Assembly (NCBI RefSeq): GCF_014204795.1
Contig: NZ_JACHMB010000001.1
Coordinates: 5,406,501-5,470,500 of the forward strand
DNA length: 64,000 nt
Reading direction: 5' to 3'
Source of the DNA: Nonomuraea jabiensis
GTDB taxonomy: Bacteria; Actinomycetota; Actinomycetes; Streptosporangiales; Streptosporangiaceae
Every line of letters starts with the position of its first letter. The first letter of the stretch is position 1. Under the pieces are notes generated by a model. The model was given only the letters and a program-made list of their open reading frames with translations, searched no databases and was not told where the DNA came from. Positions 32,223 through 41,533 of this stretch are shown in pieces. The position numbers and the translations under genes were made by a program.

Positions 32223-32900
32223 ATGGATATGAACGAACCCAGCATCGACTACGCCGACCTCGCCGAGTACGACCGGCGGCAGCGCGGCATCGAACGTCAC
32301 CTTCTGTCGGCTTTCTTCGGAGGACTCGCCGTCGGGCTCGTCGGCATGCTCATCGCCGGCGAGGTTCCCGCGTGGGTCGGCCAGCTCTACGACCCGTACG
32401 CCTACCTCGGCCTGTCGCTGGCCGTGGGCGCCACGGCGTCGGGGTTCGGGTGGGCGCTGCTGACGACGTTCCTGGCGGTGGCCTCCACGCTGGTCGCGGC
32501 CATGGGCGCGAGCGCGCTGAGCGGCGACATGGCCTTCGAGATCGTCGGAGGCAGCGCCGCCGGGCTCAACTGGACGCTCGCCCTGCTCGTCACCCTGGGC
32601 CTGCTGGCGTTCGCCACGCGCAGGGAGGACGTCTGGGGCGACCTCGCGGCGGGCGCGGTCGGCGCGGCGCTGATCGCGGACGTGGTGGACCGGGCGACGC
32701 CGGGGTTCATCGACAGCGAGCGGTCGTTCTGGCCGGTTCCGGCGCTGTTGATCGGATTGCTGTCCGTCGGGCTGGTGCTCGTGCTGCGCAGGAACGCCTG
32801 GGGCCGGGTACGCGCGCTGGCGCTGTCGGCGGTGTTCTCCGCTCTGTTCACGGTGTTTCTGGCCGCCTTCGTGTCCGGCTGGATCCCGTTGACGGTCTGA
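32223..32900 (+). CDS. Integral membrane protein of unknown function
   Basis: The 225-residue protein has an acidic N-terminal tail and about six hydrophobic helices: FFGGLAVGLVGMLIAG, YLGLSLAVGATASGFG, LLTTFLAVASTLVAAM, LNWTLALLVTLGLLAF, FWPVPALLIGLLSVGLVLVL and LSAVFSALFTVFLAAFVSG. No transporter or enzyme motif is visible. ATG 32223 is used; GGGGGAGGG lies 12 nt upstream, so ATG 32229 is possible. The gene precedes proS by 93 nt; co-transcription is possible but not shown. It diverges from the short fadE gene, and the shared intergenic region holds one KstR2 site. Confidence 0.75.
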   Translation: MDMNEPSIDYADLAEYDRRQRGIERHLLSAFFGGLAVGLVGMLIAGEVPAWVGQLYDPYAYLGLSLAVGATASGFGWALLTTFLAVASTLVAAMGASALSGDMAFEIVGGSAAGLNWTLALLVTLGLLAFATRREDVWGDLAAGAVGAALIADVVDRATPGFIDSERSFWPVPALLIGLLSVGLVLVLRRNAWGRVRALALSAVFSALFTVFLAAFVSGWIPLTV

Positions 32901-32993
32901 GTCCTGCGGGACCTGTGGATAACCTCGCGCGCGGCGCCACCCGGAGTCGATAGCCTGTAATCCTTCACATCCAGGTTCGAGCAAGGAGTAGCC

Positions 32994-34736
32994 GTGTTGC
33001 TGCGCATGTCGTCGTTGTTTCTTCGCACCCTGCGGGACGACCCGGCAGACGCGGAAGTGCCGAGCCACAAGCTCCTGGTCCGCGCCGGCTACGTCCGCCG
33101 GGTGGCGCCGGGCATCTACTCCTGGCTGCCCCTCGGCAAGATGGTGCTGGAGAACGTCACCAGGATCGTCCGCGAGGAGATGAACCGGATGGGCGGTCAG
33201 GAAGTGCTCTTCCCCGCCCTGCTGCCCCGCGAATACTACGAGGCCACCGGCCGCTGGACCGAATACGGTGACACGCTCTTCCGGCTCCAGGACCGCAAGG
33301 GCGCCGACTACCTCCTCGGTCCCACGCACGAGGAGCTCTTCACCGACATGGTCAAGGGCGAATACTCGTCGTACAAGGACTATCCGGTCACCCTCTACCA
33401 GATCCAGACGAAATACCGCGACGAGGCCCGGCCCAGGGCGGGCATCCTGCGCGGGCGCGAGTTCCTGATGAAGGACTCCTACTCGTTCGACCTCGACGAC
33501 GACGGGCTCAAGCACTCCTACGAGCAGCACCGCGACACCTACATCCGCACCTTCGACCGGCTCGGCATCAACTACAAGATCGTCTTCGCCCAGTCGGGGG
33601 CGATGGGCGGATCGGCGTCGGAGGAGTTCCTGGCGCCCACGCCCACGGGCGAGGACACGTTCGTGGCCTGCCACTCGTGCGGCTACGCGGCCAACGCCGA
33701 GGCCGTCGTCACGCCCGCGCCCGCCGCCCGTCCGCTCGAGGACGCCGCGCCGCTGCAGGTCATGGACACGCCCGACACGCCGACCATCGAGACGCTGGTG
33801 TCGTACGTCAACGAGCACCACGGCCTGTCCGTCACCGCCGCCGACACGCTCAAGAACGTCGTGGTCAAGGTCACCACGCCCGGCTCCGACAAGGTCGAGA
33901 CCCTGGTCATCGGCGTGCCCGGCGACCGCGAGGTCGACTTCAAGCGCCTGGAGGCGGCGCTGGCGCCCGGCGAGCCCGCCATCTTCGAGGCCGCCGACTT
34001 CGCCAAGCACCCCGGGCTCGTACGCGGCTACATCGGGCCGCAGGTCCTGCGCTCGCTCGGCATCCGCTACCTCGTCGACCCCCGGGTCGTCACCGGCACG
34101 TCCTGGGTGACCGGCGCCAACGAGCCGGGCAAGCACGCCGCCAACGTGGTGGCCGGGCGCGACTTCACCCCCGACGGCACGATCGAGGCCGCCGAGGTGC
34201 GCGCCGGCGACCCCTGCCCCCGGTGCGGCTCCGGCCTGTCCATCGACCGCGGCATCGAGATCGGCCACATCTTCCAGCTCGGCCGCAAGTACGCCGACGC
34301 CGCCGGCCTCGACGCCCTCGGCCCCGACGGCAAGCCGATCCGCATCACGATGGGCTCCTACGGCATCGGCGTCTCCCGGGCCGTGGCGGTCATCGCCGAG
34401 CAGGCCCACGACGCGCTCGGGCTCGTGTGGCCCCGCGAGGTCGCTCCCGCGGACGTGCACATCGTCGGGACCGGCAAGGAGAACCAGGTGGAGGCGGCCC
34501 TGGAGCTGGGGGCCGAGCTGGAGTCGCGCGGGGTGCGGGTGCTCGTGGACGACCGGCCTTCGGTTTCGCCCGGGGTGAAGTTCAAGGACGCCGAGCTGCT
34601 GGGGCTGCCGACCATCGTGGTGGTCGGGCGCGGGCTGTCGCAGGGGGTCGTGGAGCTTCGGGACCGGGTCTCCGGCGAGAAGTCGGAGATCCCCCTGTCC
34701 GAGGCCGCCGACCGCATCATCGCCGCCCTGGCCTGA
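32994..34736 (+). CDS. proS: Prolyl-tRNA synthetase, bacterial type with editing domain
   Basis: The 580-residue class II synthetase starts [21 protein letters not shown]. Motif 2 lies in the region [16 protein letters not shown] to [12 protein letters not shown], and the INS editing domain fills about residues 230-390 ([20 protein letters not shown], with KNVVVKV). Motif 3 follows in [18 protein letters not shown], with the anticodon-binding domain at the end ([12 protein letters not shown]). It charges tRNA-Pro and edits mischarged Ala-tRNA. GTG 32994 has AAGGAG 5 nt upstream. A hairpin terminator lies 9 nt after the stop. Confidence 0.97.
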   Translation: MLLRMSSLFLRTLRDDPADAEVPSHKLLVRAGYVRRVAPGIYSWLPLGKMVLENVTRIVREEMNRMGGQEVLFPALLPREYYEATGRWTEYGDTLFRLQDRKGADYLLGPTHEELFTDMVKGEYSSYKDYPVTLYQIQTKYRDEARPRAGILRGREFLMKDSYSFDLDDDGLKHSYEQHRDTYIRTFDRLGINYKIVFAQSGAMGGSASEEFLAPTPTGEDTFVACHSCGYAANAEAVVTPAPAARPLEDAAPLQVMDTPDTPTIETLVSYVNEHHGLSVTAADTLKNVVVKVTTPGSDKVETLVIGVPGDREVDFKRLEAALAPGEPAIFEAADFAKHPGLVRGYIGPQVLRSLGIRYLVDPRVVTGTSWVTGANEPGKHAANVVAGRDFTPDGTIEAAEVRAGDPCPRCGSGLSIDRGIEIGHIFQLGRKYADAAGLDALGPDGKPIRITMGSYGIGVSRAVAVIAEQAHDALGLVWPREVAPADVHIVGTGKENQVEAALELGAELESRGVRVLVDDRPSVSPGVKFKDAELLGLPTIVVVGRGLSQGVVELRDRVSGEKSEIPLSEAADRIIAALA

Positions 34737-34744
34737 CCTTTCCC

Positions 34745-34766
34745 GCCGGGCCCTACGAGGCCCGGC
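34745..34766 (+). terminator. Hairpin terminator after proS
   Basis: GCCGGGCC and GGCCCGGC form perfect 8-bp arms around CTACGA, 9 nt after the proS stop. Confidence 0.8.
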
Positions 34767-35278
34767 CCGCCGTCCCTTCGATCCGCCTCCGGGGGTAACG
34801 CACCCCTGGAGGCGACGCGCCCCTGAGGTGAGGCACCCTCGAACACCCCGCACTTTGGGCGGTGACGCGCCCTTGGGAGGCGTCGGGCTACGGGTAGTGG
34901 TGCGCCGCGGGACATGACCACGCCGCACCCACCTCTCGCCACCGCGACGGCCAGGGGCTGGATGGCGGCGTGGCGGCGAGCGCCGCTTGTGTGGTTGGCC
35001 GCCGTGCAGGTGCGCCGGGCTCCGCCGTACGTCGTCTCGCCGACGCGGCGCGTTTGGGTGTCTCCCAAGGAGGCCGTGATTTGGGGGCGTCTCCCACGGC
35101 GATGCTGCGTTGCGCCGTGCGGGTCACCGCCATATCGTGCGGCCGTGAGACTTCGGTGCGCCGCTGCCGCCGCATCCCGCTAAGCGGCCCGTCACGCCCC
35201 GTTGCCCCTGGACGCCGTTGCCGTCGAACGTCGTCGCCCGTTCCCGGTCGGGTGGCAGGGGGAAGGCACGCGGGGGCG
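34767..35278. other. Gene-free stretch of about 510 nt between proS and tctA
   Basis: No frame here has a domain, start signal or typical codon pattern. Imperfect direct repeats GGCGACGCGCCCCTGAG (34811) and GGTGACGCGCCCTTGGG (34861) lie 50 nt apart, and a third weaker relative starts near 34795. The repeats could be degenerate regulatory or former coding DNA. Both flanking genes end here, so it may contain only terminators and decaying sequence. Confidence 0.5.
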
Positions 35279-36781
35279 TCAGGTGGCGGTGGGGACGGGG
35301 GGCTTGGTGCGGCGGCGGAGGAGGGGTGGGCCGATGAGGCAGGCGGTGGCGATGAGGAGGATGGTCAGGGAGACCGGACGGGTGACGAAGATCGACGGGT
35401 CGCCCTCGCTGAAGGCCAGGGCGCGGCGGAACTGGACCTCCATCAGCGGCCCCAGCACCGCCCCCAGGATCAGCGGCGCCACCGGGTACCGGGCCCGGTG
35501 CAGGATCCAGCCCAGCAGCCCGAACCCGTACGCCACCAGCACCTCGAAGACGCTCTGGGAGATCGAGTAGACCCCCAGCGTGGCGAAGGTCAGGATGGCG
35601 GCCGTGAGGAGGGCGGCGGGGACGGTGAGGAGCTTCACCCAGACCCGGATCAGCGGCAGGTTGAGCACCAGCAGCATCACGTTGCCGATGTAGAGGCTGG
35701 CGATCAGCGTCCACACCAGCACCGGTTGCTGGTCGAAGAGCTGCGGCCCGGGCTGCACGTTGTAGATCTGGAACGCGATCAGCAGCATGCTCGCCGTGGC
35801 CGACGTCGGGATGCCCAGCGTCAGGAGCGGCACCAGGACCCCGGAGAAGGCCGCGTTGTTGGCCGCCTCCGGACCGGCCACGCCCTCGATCGCGCCCTGG
35901 CCGAACTCCTCCTTGTGCTTGGACAGCCGCTTCTCGACGTTGTAGCTCAGGAACGTGGGAAGCTCGGCGCCTCCGGCGGGCAGCGAACCGATCGGCAGGC
36001 CGAACAGGGTCCCGCGCAGCCAGGGCTTCCACGACCTGCGCCAGTCCTCGCGGGTCATCCCCACTTTCCCGGCGACCGCGACCGGAGGTTGCGCCGGCTG
36101 GTGCCGGGAGGCGGCCGTGGAGATGGCCTCCGCCACCGCGAACAGCCCCACGGCGACCGCCACCACCGACAGCCCCTCGTAGAGGTCCGGCACGCCGAAC
36201 GCGAAGCGCGGCTGCCCGGTCATCTGGTCGATCCCCACCATCCCGATGGTCAGGCCGAGGAACAGGCTCGACAGCCCCCGTACGATCGAGTCCCCCATGA
36301 GCGAGGTCACCGTCACGAACGCGAGCACCATGATCGAGAAGTACTCGGCCGGCTGGATCAGCTTGGCGATGTTCGACATGCCCGGGGCCAGGAACGTGAT
36401 GACGACCGTCGAGATCGTGCCCGCCACGAACGACCCGATCGCCGCCGTGGCCAGGGCCGCCCCGGCCCGGCCGCGCCTGGCCATCGGATAACCCTCGAGC
36501 GTCGTGGGGATCGAGGCCGTCTCGCCCGGGATGTTGAGCAGGATCGCGGTCGTCGAGCCGCCGTACATGCCGCCGTAGTAGATCCCGGCGAACATCACGA
36601 ACGCCCCCACCGGGTCGAACACGAACGTCAGCGGCAGCAGCAACGCGATCGTCGTGGCGGGCCCGAGCCCGGGAAGCACGCCGACCAGCGTGCCGACGGT
36701 GACGCCGAGCATGGCGAGCAGCAGGTTCTGCAGGCTCAGCGCGTGGCCGAAGCCGTCCAGCAGGTTGCCGAGCACGTCCAT
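35279..36781 (-). CDS. tctA: TctA, large membrane subunit of a tripartite tricarboxylate transporter
   Basis: The 500-residue protein is the TctA permease: about twelve hydrophobic helices with the family signatures [20 protein letters not shown] near the N-terminus, [20 protein letters not shown], and a second repeat [19 protein letters not shown] then [15 protein letters not shown]. It forms the solute channel with TctB and is fed by the TctC binding protein, using an ion gradient to import tricarboxylates or related carboxylates. It is the last gene of the hydrolase-tctC-tctB-tctA operon, 1 nt after tctB. The actual substrate is not shown by sequence. Confidence 0.92.
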   Translation of the reverse strand: MDVLGNLLDGFGHALSLQNLLLAMLGVTVGTLVGVLPGLGPATTIALLLPLTFVFDPVGAFVMFAGIYYGGMYGGSTTAILLNIPGETASIPTTLEGYPMARRGRAGAALATAAIGSFVAGTISTVVITFLAPGMSNIAKLIQPAEYFSIMVLAFVTVTSLMGDSIVRGLSSLFLGLTIGMVGIDQMTGQPRFAFGVPDLYEGLSVVAVAVGLFAVAEAISTAASRHQPAQPPVAVAGKVGMTREDWRRSWKPWLRGTLFGLPIGSLPAGGAELPTFLSYNVEKRLSKHKEEFGQGAIEGVAGPEAANNAAFSGVLVPLLTLGIPTSATASMLLIAFQIYNVQPGPQLFDQQPVLVWTLIASLYIGNVMLLVLNLPLIRVWVKLLTVPAALLTAAILTFATLGVYSISQSVFEVLVAYGFGLLGWILHRARYPVAPLILGAVLGPLMEVQFRRALAFSEGDPSIFVTRPVSLTILLIATACLIGPPLLRRRTKPPVPTAT

Positions 36782-36782
36782 C

Positions 36783-37268
36783 TCAGATCGCCAATCTGAC
36801 CAGGCCCGGCGGCAGCGTGATGCCGAGGAGCCGGTCGAACAGGAAGTACGTGGCCAGCGCCAGCGCCAGCCCCACGAGCAGGTCGCGCACCAGCCTCCTG
36901 CTGCCCAGCACCCGGGCCACGGCGACGAAGAAGGCGGTGGTCGCCTGCCAGTAGCCGGCCGGGACCAGGAGGAGCGCGTAGGCGGCCAGGCTGCCGATCA
37001 GGAGGAGGACGGAGGGCCAGTGCGGCTTCTCCGCCGCCTCACCGCCGCCGTCCTCGGGAACCCCGGCGGTGGCGGGGGCCCGCGTACCAGGTCTGAAGGC
37101 CTGGACGACCCCGATGACGGACACCACCGCCAGCCCGCCCCCCACCAGCAGCGGGAACGCGCGCGGCCCCACCGCCTGGTAGCCCTCGCCCTGCTGGATC
37201 GCGAACGCCTGGGCCAGCACCACCACGGCCGCCGCCAGGAAGCCGAGCGAGACGATCCGCTGGGTCAC
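36783..37268 (-). CDS. tctB: TctB, small membrane subunit of the tripartite transporter
   Basis: The 161-residue TctB family protein has four hydrophobic helices: GFLAAAVVVLAQAFAI, FPLLVGGGLAVVSVIGVV, WPSVLLLIGSLAAYALLLV and LLVGLALALATYFLF. GPRAFPLLVG is the usual TctB loop motif. It assists TctA in the membrane. The GTG start overlaps the tctC stop (GTGA at 37265-37268), and tctA follows after 1 nt. A region of about 15 residues with Gly, Glu and Asp lies in the cytosolic loop. The order tctC-tctB-tctA is the standard one. Confidence 0.88.
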   Translation of the reverse strand: MTQRIVSLGFLAAAVVVLAQAFAIQQGEGYQAVGPRAFPLLVGGGLAVVSVIGVVQAFRPGTRAPATAGVPEDGGGEAAEKPHWPSVLLLIGSLAAYALLLVPAGYWQATTAFFVAVARVLGSRRLVRDLLVGLALALATYFLFDRLLGITLPPGLVRLAI

Positions 37269-38251
37269 TTGCCGAGCCCCAGTTCGCCCAGGATGGTCGT
37301 GACCTGGGTCCGCTGCTGGGCCAGCACCTGGCCGAACTGGTCGCCCGGCCGCCAGTCCTCCACCCAGTTGTTGCGCTCGAGCACCTTCTTCCAGCAGGAG
37401 GTCTGGCGCACCTTGTCCAGCAGGCCGATGACGTCCTGCTGCTGCTCCTTGGTCAGGCCCGCGGGCGCGAGCACGCCGGCCAGCGTGGAGATCGCCGCGT
37501 TGGCCAGGCCGAGCTCCTTCATGGTGGGCGCGTCGATGCCCGCGACCCGCTGCTCGGAGTCCACCGACAGCACCCGCAGCTCGCCCGCGGAGATCTGCGC
37601 GCGCAGCTCGGCGACGGTGTCGATGCCGGCCGTGGCGGCGCCGCTGAGCAGCAGGTTCAGGGACTCGCCGCCGCCCGCCGTGGGCACGAAGTTGACGTCC
37701 TTGGCGGCGACGTCACGCTCCTTGGCCAGTCCCGCCACCGTCATCTGGCCGGGCCCGCCGAGGGAGCCGCCCGTCCACTTGACGCTGTGGGGCTTGGCCT
37801 CCATGGCGTCCAGCAGCGACTTCAGGTCCTTGTACGGCGACTTCGCCGCCACCACGATCGCGGTCGGCCCCCGGCTCAGCCCGGCCACGGGGGTGAGGGT
37901 GGCCAGGTCGACCGGCGACTTGTTGTTCACGATGCCGCCCAGCATGGTCACGCTGTCCATGACCATGAGCTGGTACGGGTCGCCCTTCTTCTTGGCGAAC
38001 TGGGCCAGCCCGATGGTGCCGCCCGCGCCGGGCACGTTCGTGACCGTGGTGTCCACGTCGGCCACCTTGCACTCGCTGAGCGAACTGGCGATGCCGCGCG
38101 CCCGCGTGTCCCAGCCGCCGCCGGGGCTGCCCGGCGCCATGATCGACAAGGGCTTGCTGGGATAGCCGCCACCTGATTCGGCGGCCTCGCCCACGGCGCA
38201 GCCGCTGAGCGTCACGGCCACCGCGGCGGCGGCCAACAGCTTGATCTTCAT
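37265..38251 (-). CDS. tctC: TctC, lipoprotein substrate-binding subunit of the tripartite transporter
   Basis: The 328-residue protein has a lipoprotein signal peptide with lipobox LSGC (Cys about 18), then the TctC/Bug fold: SIMAPGSPGGGWDTRARG (a conserved ligand-binding loop), NVPGAGGTIGLAQFAK, and VDLATLTPVAGLSRGP. It captures the carboxylate outside and passes it to TctAB. Bug-family proteins bind many dicarboxylates and aromatic acids, so the ligand cannot be read. The ATG overlaps the stop of the upstream hydrolase gene (ATGA), so the two are translationally coupled; the hydrolase may produce the transported acid from an ester. Confidence 0.88.
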   Translation of the reverse strand: MKIKLLAAAAVAVTLSGCAVGEAAESGGGYPSKPLSIMAPGSPGGGWDTRARGIASSLSECKVADVDTTVTNVPGAGGTIGLAQFAKKKGDPYQLMVMDSVTMLGGIVNNKSPVDLATLTPVAGLSRGPTAIVVAAKSPYKDLKSLLDAMEAKPHSVKWTGGSLGGPGQMTVAGLAKERDVAAKDVNFVPTAGGGESLNLLLSGAATAGIDTVAELRAQISAGELRVLSVDSEQRVAGIDAPTMKELGLANAAISTLAGVLAPAGLTKEQQQDVIGLLDKVRQTSCWKKVLERNNWVEDWRPGDQFGQVLAQQRTQVTTILGELGLGK

Positions 38252-39096
38252 GATGTCTCCCGGGGGGTGAGGATCGATGCGAAGAAGTCCTTGACCGGCT
38301 CGAGCACCAACATCGGGTCGTGACCCACGCCCGGCACGACGTCGAACCGGACCTCGATGCCATGGGCCGCGAAGTTGTCGCGCAGCGCGGCGAGCCGTTC
38401 GATGCGGGTGACGCCGTGGGCGTCGGCGCCGTCCATCCAGTTGGAGTCGCCCTGGTTGTTGATCTCCCAGGTCTCCACGTCCGCACTGCCCACGACCATC
38501 TGCACCGGCACGTCACGAAGCTCCTCGAATCTGGGAGCGCTGCCGAACTCCTCCTCGAACCCCTTCAGCCCGATCCACCACGGGCTGCTGGGATCGATGT
38601 ACGTTATCCGCCCTGGTGCACCGATTGACAATCCGGCGAGCCGGTCGGGGTGCAGGTAGGCGAAGCGGTGCACGAACTGGCCGCCGCCGGAGAACCCGTG
38701 CAGCAGGAACCGCTCGGTCCGTACGTTGAAGCGCTCGCCGACCTCCTCCACCATGGCCAGCAGCGCGTGGTCGAAGCGGATGTCGCCGTACTTGAGGAAC
38801 TTGAAGCCGTGCAGGTCGTGCGGGTCGCCGCCGATGCCGGCGGGGAAGAGCGGGGCCAGGACGAGGCAGCCGTGCTTCTCGGCCCACTCGGCGAAGTTGT
38901 CCCGGTACTGGGGGCCGCGCCGTCCCGTGCCGTGCTGGAGAACCGCCAGCGGCAGGGGAGTGCCGTCCGGGTCGTGCGCCGACGGCACGTACAAGCAGTA
39001 GGAGAACCTCTGGTCGTACCTCGACGCGAAAACGGTCGTCGCACCCGCCGAATAGAAGCCGGTCGGATGCCTGACCACGTGCAGTTCCTCAGCCAT
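38248..39096 (-). CDS. Alpha/beta hydrolase, first gene of the tct operon
   Basis: The 282-residue alpha/beta-hydrolase has the nucleophile elbow GFSGGGQF (Ser near 146), PLAVLQHGTGRRG with the oxyanion region, and a catalytic His in VVPGVGHDPM. The acidic member is probably in VVGSADVETWE. No signal peptide is visible, so it acts in the cytoplasm, possibly on an ester or lactone of the imported compound. Polyhydroxybutyrate depolymerase-like or carboxylesterase activity is possible. It is the first gene of the operon and is divergent from an ArsR regulator with about 60 nt between starts. Confidence 0.78.
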   Translation of the reverse strand: MAEELHVVRHPTGFYSAGATTVFASRYDQRFSYCLYVPSAHDPDGTPLPLAVLQHGTGRRGPQYRDNFAEWAEKHGCLVLAPLFPAGIGGDPHDLHGFKFLKYGDIRFDHALLAMVEEVGERFNVRTERFLLHGFSGGGQFVHRFAYLHPDRLAGLSIGAPGRITYIDPSSPWWIGLKGFEEEFGSAPRFEELRDVPVQMVVGSADVETWEINNQGDSNWMDGADAHGVTRIERLAALRDNFAAHGIEVRFDVVPGVGHDPMLVLEPVKDFFASILTPRETS

Positions 39097-39138
39097 GACG
39101 CCACAGCCTGGGCAAACGCCGGGTGACTCTCAAGCAGA

Positions 39139-39148
39139 TTGACGTCAA
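39139..39148. promoter_or_regulatory. Palindrome TTGACGTCAA in the hydrolase/ArsR intergenic region
   Basis: A perfect 10-bp palindrome lies 7 nt upstream of the ArsR-type start and 42 nt upstream of the divergent operon, a position expected for an operator of that regulator. The assignment is inferred from position only. Confidence 0.45.
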
Positions 39149-39155
39149 CGCGGTA

Positions 39156-40232
39156 ATGTTCAGGGTGGCCGTCACGCTCCTCCTCGACTCCCCCGGCACC
39201 GGATCCATCGCCGTCCAGCGCTCGCCGCTGGCCGAGCTGTGCGCCTGCCTGCACGCCCTCGACGAGCCCGGCCACCACCCCGGCAGCGCGAGCTGGGTGG
39301 CCAGGGCGCACGCCGGGCTGGACAGCGAGCTGCTGGCCACGGCCGCCGCCTGGGCGCCGCTCTGGGGCGCCTTCCGCGCCCGCTACCTGCTGCCGCTGTC
39401 GGCGGGGCCGGCGCGCACGCTGGCCGCCGAGCTGCGGGAGGTGGCGGCGCTGCCCATCGGCGACTTCGTGGCGATGACCGTGCAGGCCCTCATCGGGAAG
39501 AACGACACCGAGCTGGCGCCCAGGCTCAGCGGCGAGGTGCTGCAGCGGCTGCGCCTGATCTCCACCAGCCGCATGGAGATCGGCGCCAGGCTGCGCGCCG
39601 ACCCCGAGGCGTTCCGCGGCGAGCTGCTCGGCTTCCTCGCCGACTTCGCCGCCGCGGCCTTCGACGCCGAGTGGCCGTCGCTGCGCGCGGCCCTCGACCG
39701 CGACCGCGCGGAACGCGTACGCGACCTGCGCCGGCGCGGCGCCCTCGTCCTGGCGGACCTCCCGACCGCCTCCGCGTCGTCCGGCGCGCGCAGGCCGCTG
39801 CGCATCGTGTTCGACAAGCTCTACAACGCCACCGCCCGCGTGGACGAGGGGCGGCCCTGCCTGCTCGTCCCGACCGTGCACGGCCGGCCGCACTTCGTGA
39901 TCAAGCACTATCCCGGCTACCCGGTCGTCATCCAGTACAGCGCCGACGGCGCCGCCGTCCCGACGCTGGAGACGGCCAGGCGCCGGCTCGCGGCGCTCCA
40001 GGACCCGACCAGGCTGCGGCTGGCGTACGCGATCCTGCGCAACCCCGTCGCCACCTCCGAGCTGGCCATCCAGCTCGGCATGACCGCGCCCCAGGTCTCC
40101 CGGCACCTGCGCAGGCTCAGGGAGGCCCAGCTCGTGCACACCCACCGGCGCGGCTCGGTCGTCTACTACCAGCTCGACGCCGGCGCCGTCGAACGCCTCG
40201 GCCCCGACCTGCTCTCCGTCCTGTACCGGTGA
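39156..40232 (+). CDS. ArsR-family regulator with N-terminal DUF5937-like domain
   Basis: The 358-residue protein has a long N-terminal domain (SPLAELCACLHALDE, WLARAH-like segment, ALIGKNDTELAP) of the DUF5937 type. The C-terminal ArsR winged helix runs from about residue 285 (RRRLAALQDPTRLRLAYAIL, VATSELAIQLGMTAPQVSRHL, then RGSVVYYQLDA). No Cys-metal motif is seen, so an organic ligand is more likely than a metal. ATG 39156 is chosen; GTG 39123 and GTG 39165 are alternatives. Its divergent position suggests it represses the hydrolase-tct operon and itself. It ends in the first copy of a 17-bp tandem repeat. Confidence 0.78.
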   Translation: MFRVAVTLLLDSPGTGSIAVQRSPLAELCACLHALDEPGHHPGSASWVARAHAGLDSELLATAAAWAPLWGAFRARYLLPLSAGPARTLAAELREVAALPIGDFVAMTVQALIGKNDTELAPRLSGEVLQRLRLISTSRMEIGARLRADPEAFRGELLGFLADFAAAAFDAEWPSLRAALDRDRAERVRDLRRRGALVLADLPTASASSGARRPLRIVFDKLYNATARVDEGRPCLLVPTVHGRPHFVIKHYPGYPVVIQYSADGAAVPTLETARRRLAALQDPTRLRLAYAILRNPVATSELAIQLGMTAPQVSRHLRRLREAQLVHTHRRGSVVYYQLDAGAVERLGPDLLSVLYR

Positions 40233-40272
40233 CAGGCCTGTACCGGTGACAGGCCTGTACGGGTGTCAGGCC
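40222..40272. repeat. Three tandem 17-bp palindromic repeats
   Basis: TGTACCGGTGACAGGCC occurs at 40222-40238 and 40239-40255, and a copy with two changes follows at 40256-40272. Each unit contains the inverted repeat CCTGT...ACAGG. The first copy includes the ArsR stop codon; the last ends 8 nt before the convergent gene. It may be a compound terminator or a small repeat expansion. Confidence 0.85.
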
Positions 40273-40279
40273 CTGCCGG

Positions 40280-40753
40280 TCAGCCGCCCTGCTGCGACGC
40301 CGAGGGCGACGAGGGCGGGGACGCGGGCGGCGCCGCCGCGGGCATGCCGGGGAAGGCCGGGGGCTGGGCGGGGCGGAAGGCGTACGAGCGGGCCGTCGCC
40401 TCCTGCATGGCCTGCGCGGCGTAGCGGCGCAGCGTGACGTCCTGCGCGGCGGCCAGCTCGAGGTAGGCGGCCGTGACGCCGGTCTCCAGGTGCACTGCCA
40501 GCTTGGCCGCCAGCGCCGGCCCGGAGGGGAAGAACGGCAGCGCGTAGGACGCGTCGGGCTCGACCGGCCGTCCGCCCCGCGCCGTGATCAACGTGCGGAG
40601 CTGGTCGCGGCATGCCCGGTGGGCGTCGAAGGCCGCGCTCATCCTCGCCCGCAGCGACCCCGACGTCCGCGCCCCCAGCAGCCCGTACGCGAACAGCGCG
40701 GCGTGCTCGGCGGCCAGCGCCTTGCGGAGCTTCTCGACGTCGTCGGGGTTCAC
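40280..40753 (-). CDS. DUF4439, ferritin-like domain protein
   Basis: The 157-residue protein fits the DUF4439 ferritin-like family: KLRKALAAEHAALFAYGLLGA at the start (helix with Glu/His), then FDAHRACRDQLRTLI and HLETGVTAAYLELAAA. The pattern of E, H and D/E on paired helices suggests a four-helix bundle, but the metal ligands are not all conserved as in true ferritins. A Pro/Ser/Ala-rich tail of about 35 residues ends the protein. GTG 40753 overlaps the stop of the upstream lipoprotein gene (GTGA). Its function is unknown; being coupled to a lipoprotein of similar fold suggests they act together. Confidence 0.75.
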   Translation of the reverse strand: MNPDDVEKLRKALAAEHAALFAYGLLGARTSGSLRARMSAAFDAHRACRDQLRTLITARGGRPVEPDASYALPFFPSGPALAAKLAVHLETGVTAAYLELAAAQDVTLRRYAAQAMQEATARSYAFRPAQPPAFPGMPAAAPPASPPSSPSASQQGG

Positions 40754-41235
40754 AGCGACCTCGGCAGGGCCAGTGCGTGGGCGGCCTCGCAGGCCCCGAT
40801 GCTGGCGATGAGCTGGGCCACGCCCGGCGAGACGCCGTCGAGCTGGCGGATCCGCAGGGCCGCCGCCTTGCGCTCCAGGTCGCGCAGGCGCGACAGGGAC
40901 GCCTTGGGGGTGGGGGCCGGGGTGGCGGTGCCGGTGGCGGTGCTGGTGGTGGTGGCGGGCGGCGCCGAGGCCACGGTGACGTACTTGCGCAGCTCGTTCA
41001 CGTGGGCCTGGTGGCGGTCGCGGAACGGCGCCAGTTTCTGCGCCCCGCCCGAGATCAGCGACGAATAGAGCGCGATCGTCCGCTCCTTCTCCGCGATCAG
41101 GCCCTTCAGCAGCGTGGTCTCAGGGGAGTCGGAGGCCTGGACGGACGGCTGCGGCGGGCCTGCGGTGCTGCAGGCGGTGAGAGCGGCCGCTCCGCCCACC
41201 AGCAAGACTCGCCGGGAGAGGTGACGCGGGCGCAC
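40750..41235 (-). CDS. Lipoprotein with a ferritin-like helical domain
   Basis: The 161-residue protein has an N-terminal RRVLLVGGAAALTAC lipoprotein signal; the Arg pair suggests export by Tat, and Cys near 22 is the lipid site. The mature part has long helices (TTLLKGLIAEKERTIALYSSL, APFRDRHQAHVNELRKYV) like the partner's ferritin-like fold, separated by a Thr/Pro-rich linker (about residues 95-110). It should be anchored outside the membrane. The start is GTG 41235. It is the first gene of a two-gene operon and is divergent from rimP. No function is assigned. Confidence 0.75.
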   Translation of the reverse strand: MRPRHLSRRVLLVGGAAALTACSTAGPPQPSVQASDSPETTLLKGLIAEKERTIALYSSLISGGAQKLAPFRDRHQAHVNELRKYVTVASAPPATTTSTATGTATPAPTPKASLSRLRDLERKAAALRIRQLDGVSPGVAQLIASIGACEAAHALALPRSL

Positions 41236-41512
41236 GGGCTAGGACCTCCAGTGACGGTGGAGCCGACCGACGGGAAAACCGCCCATGGGCAGGCGCGCCC
41301 GATCGACGCCGCGGCGGCGGCCCTTCGGGGGCTTTCTCGTCGGTAGCATCGTACGGGCTGGTGCCCGCGATCGCTGTCAGGCGACGCTCCGCCATTCGAC
41401 CATGACGAGTGGCGCTCTTTCCGTGCCCCCATACAGATAGGGTGTCAACTGTCGTCGCTGGCTGAGCGGCCAGACGGCGGAGAGCCAGAGGCGAGGTCCG
41501 CCCGGCTGAGAC
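41236..41512. other. Divergent promoter region between the lipoprotein and rimP
   Basis: About 280 nt without a gene. TAGGGT at 41448-41453 is a possible -10 box for the rimP-nusA-infB operon. A GC-rich stretch near 41310 (GCGGCGGCGGCCC) may form a hairpin. No operator is recognised. Confidence 0.45.
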
Positions 41513-41533
41513 ATGACAATAGGGGAGGTCGAT

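Noticed and set aside
34914-36799. Large plus-strand frames across the proS/tctA intergenic region
   Set aside because: They are antisense to tctA and Arg/Gly-rich, with no domains.
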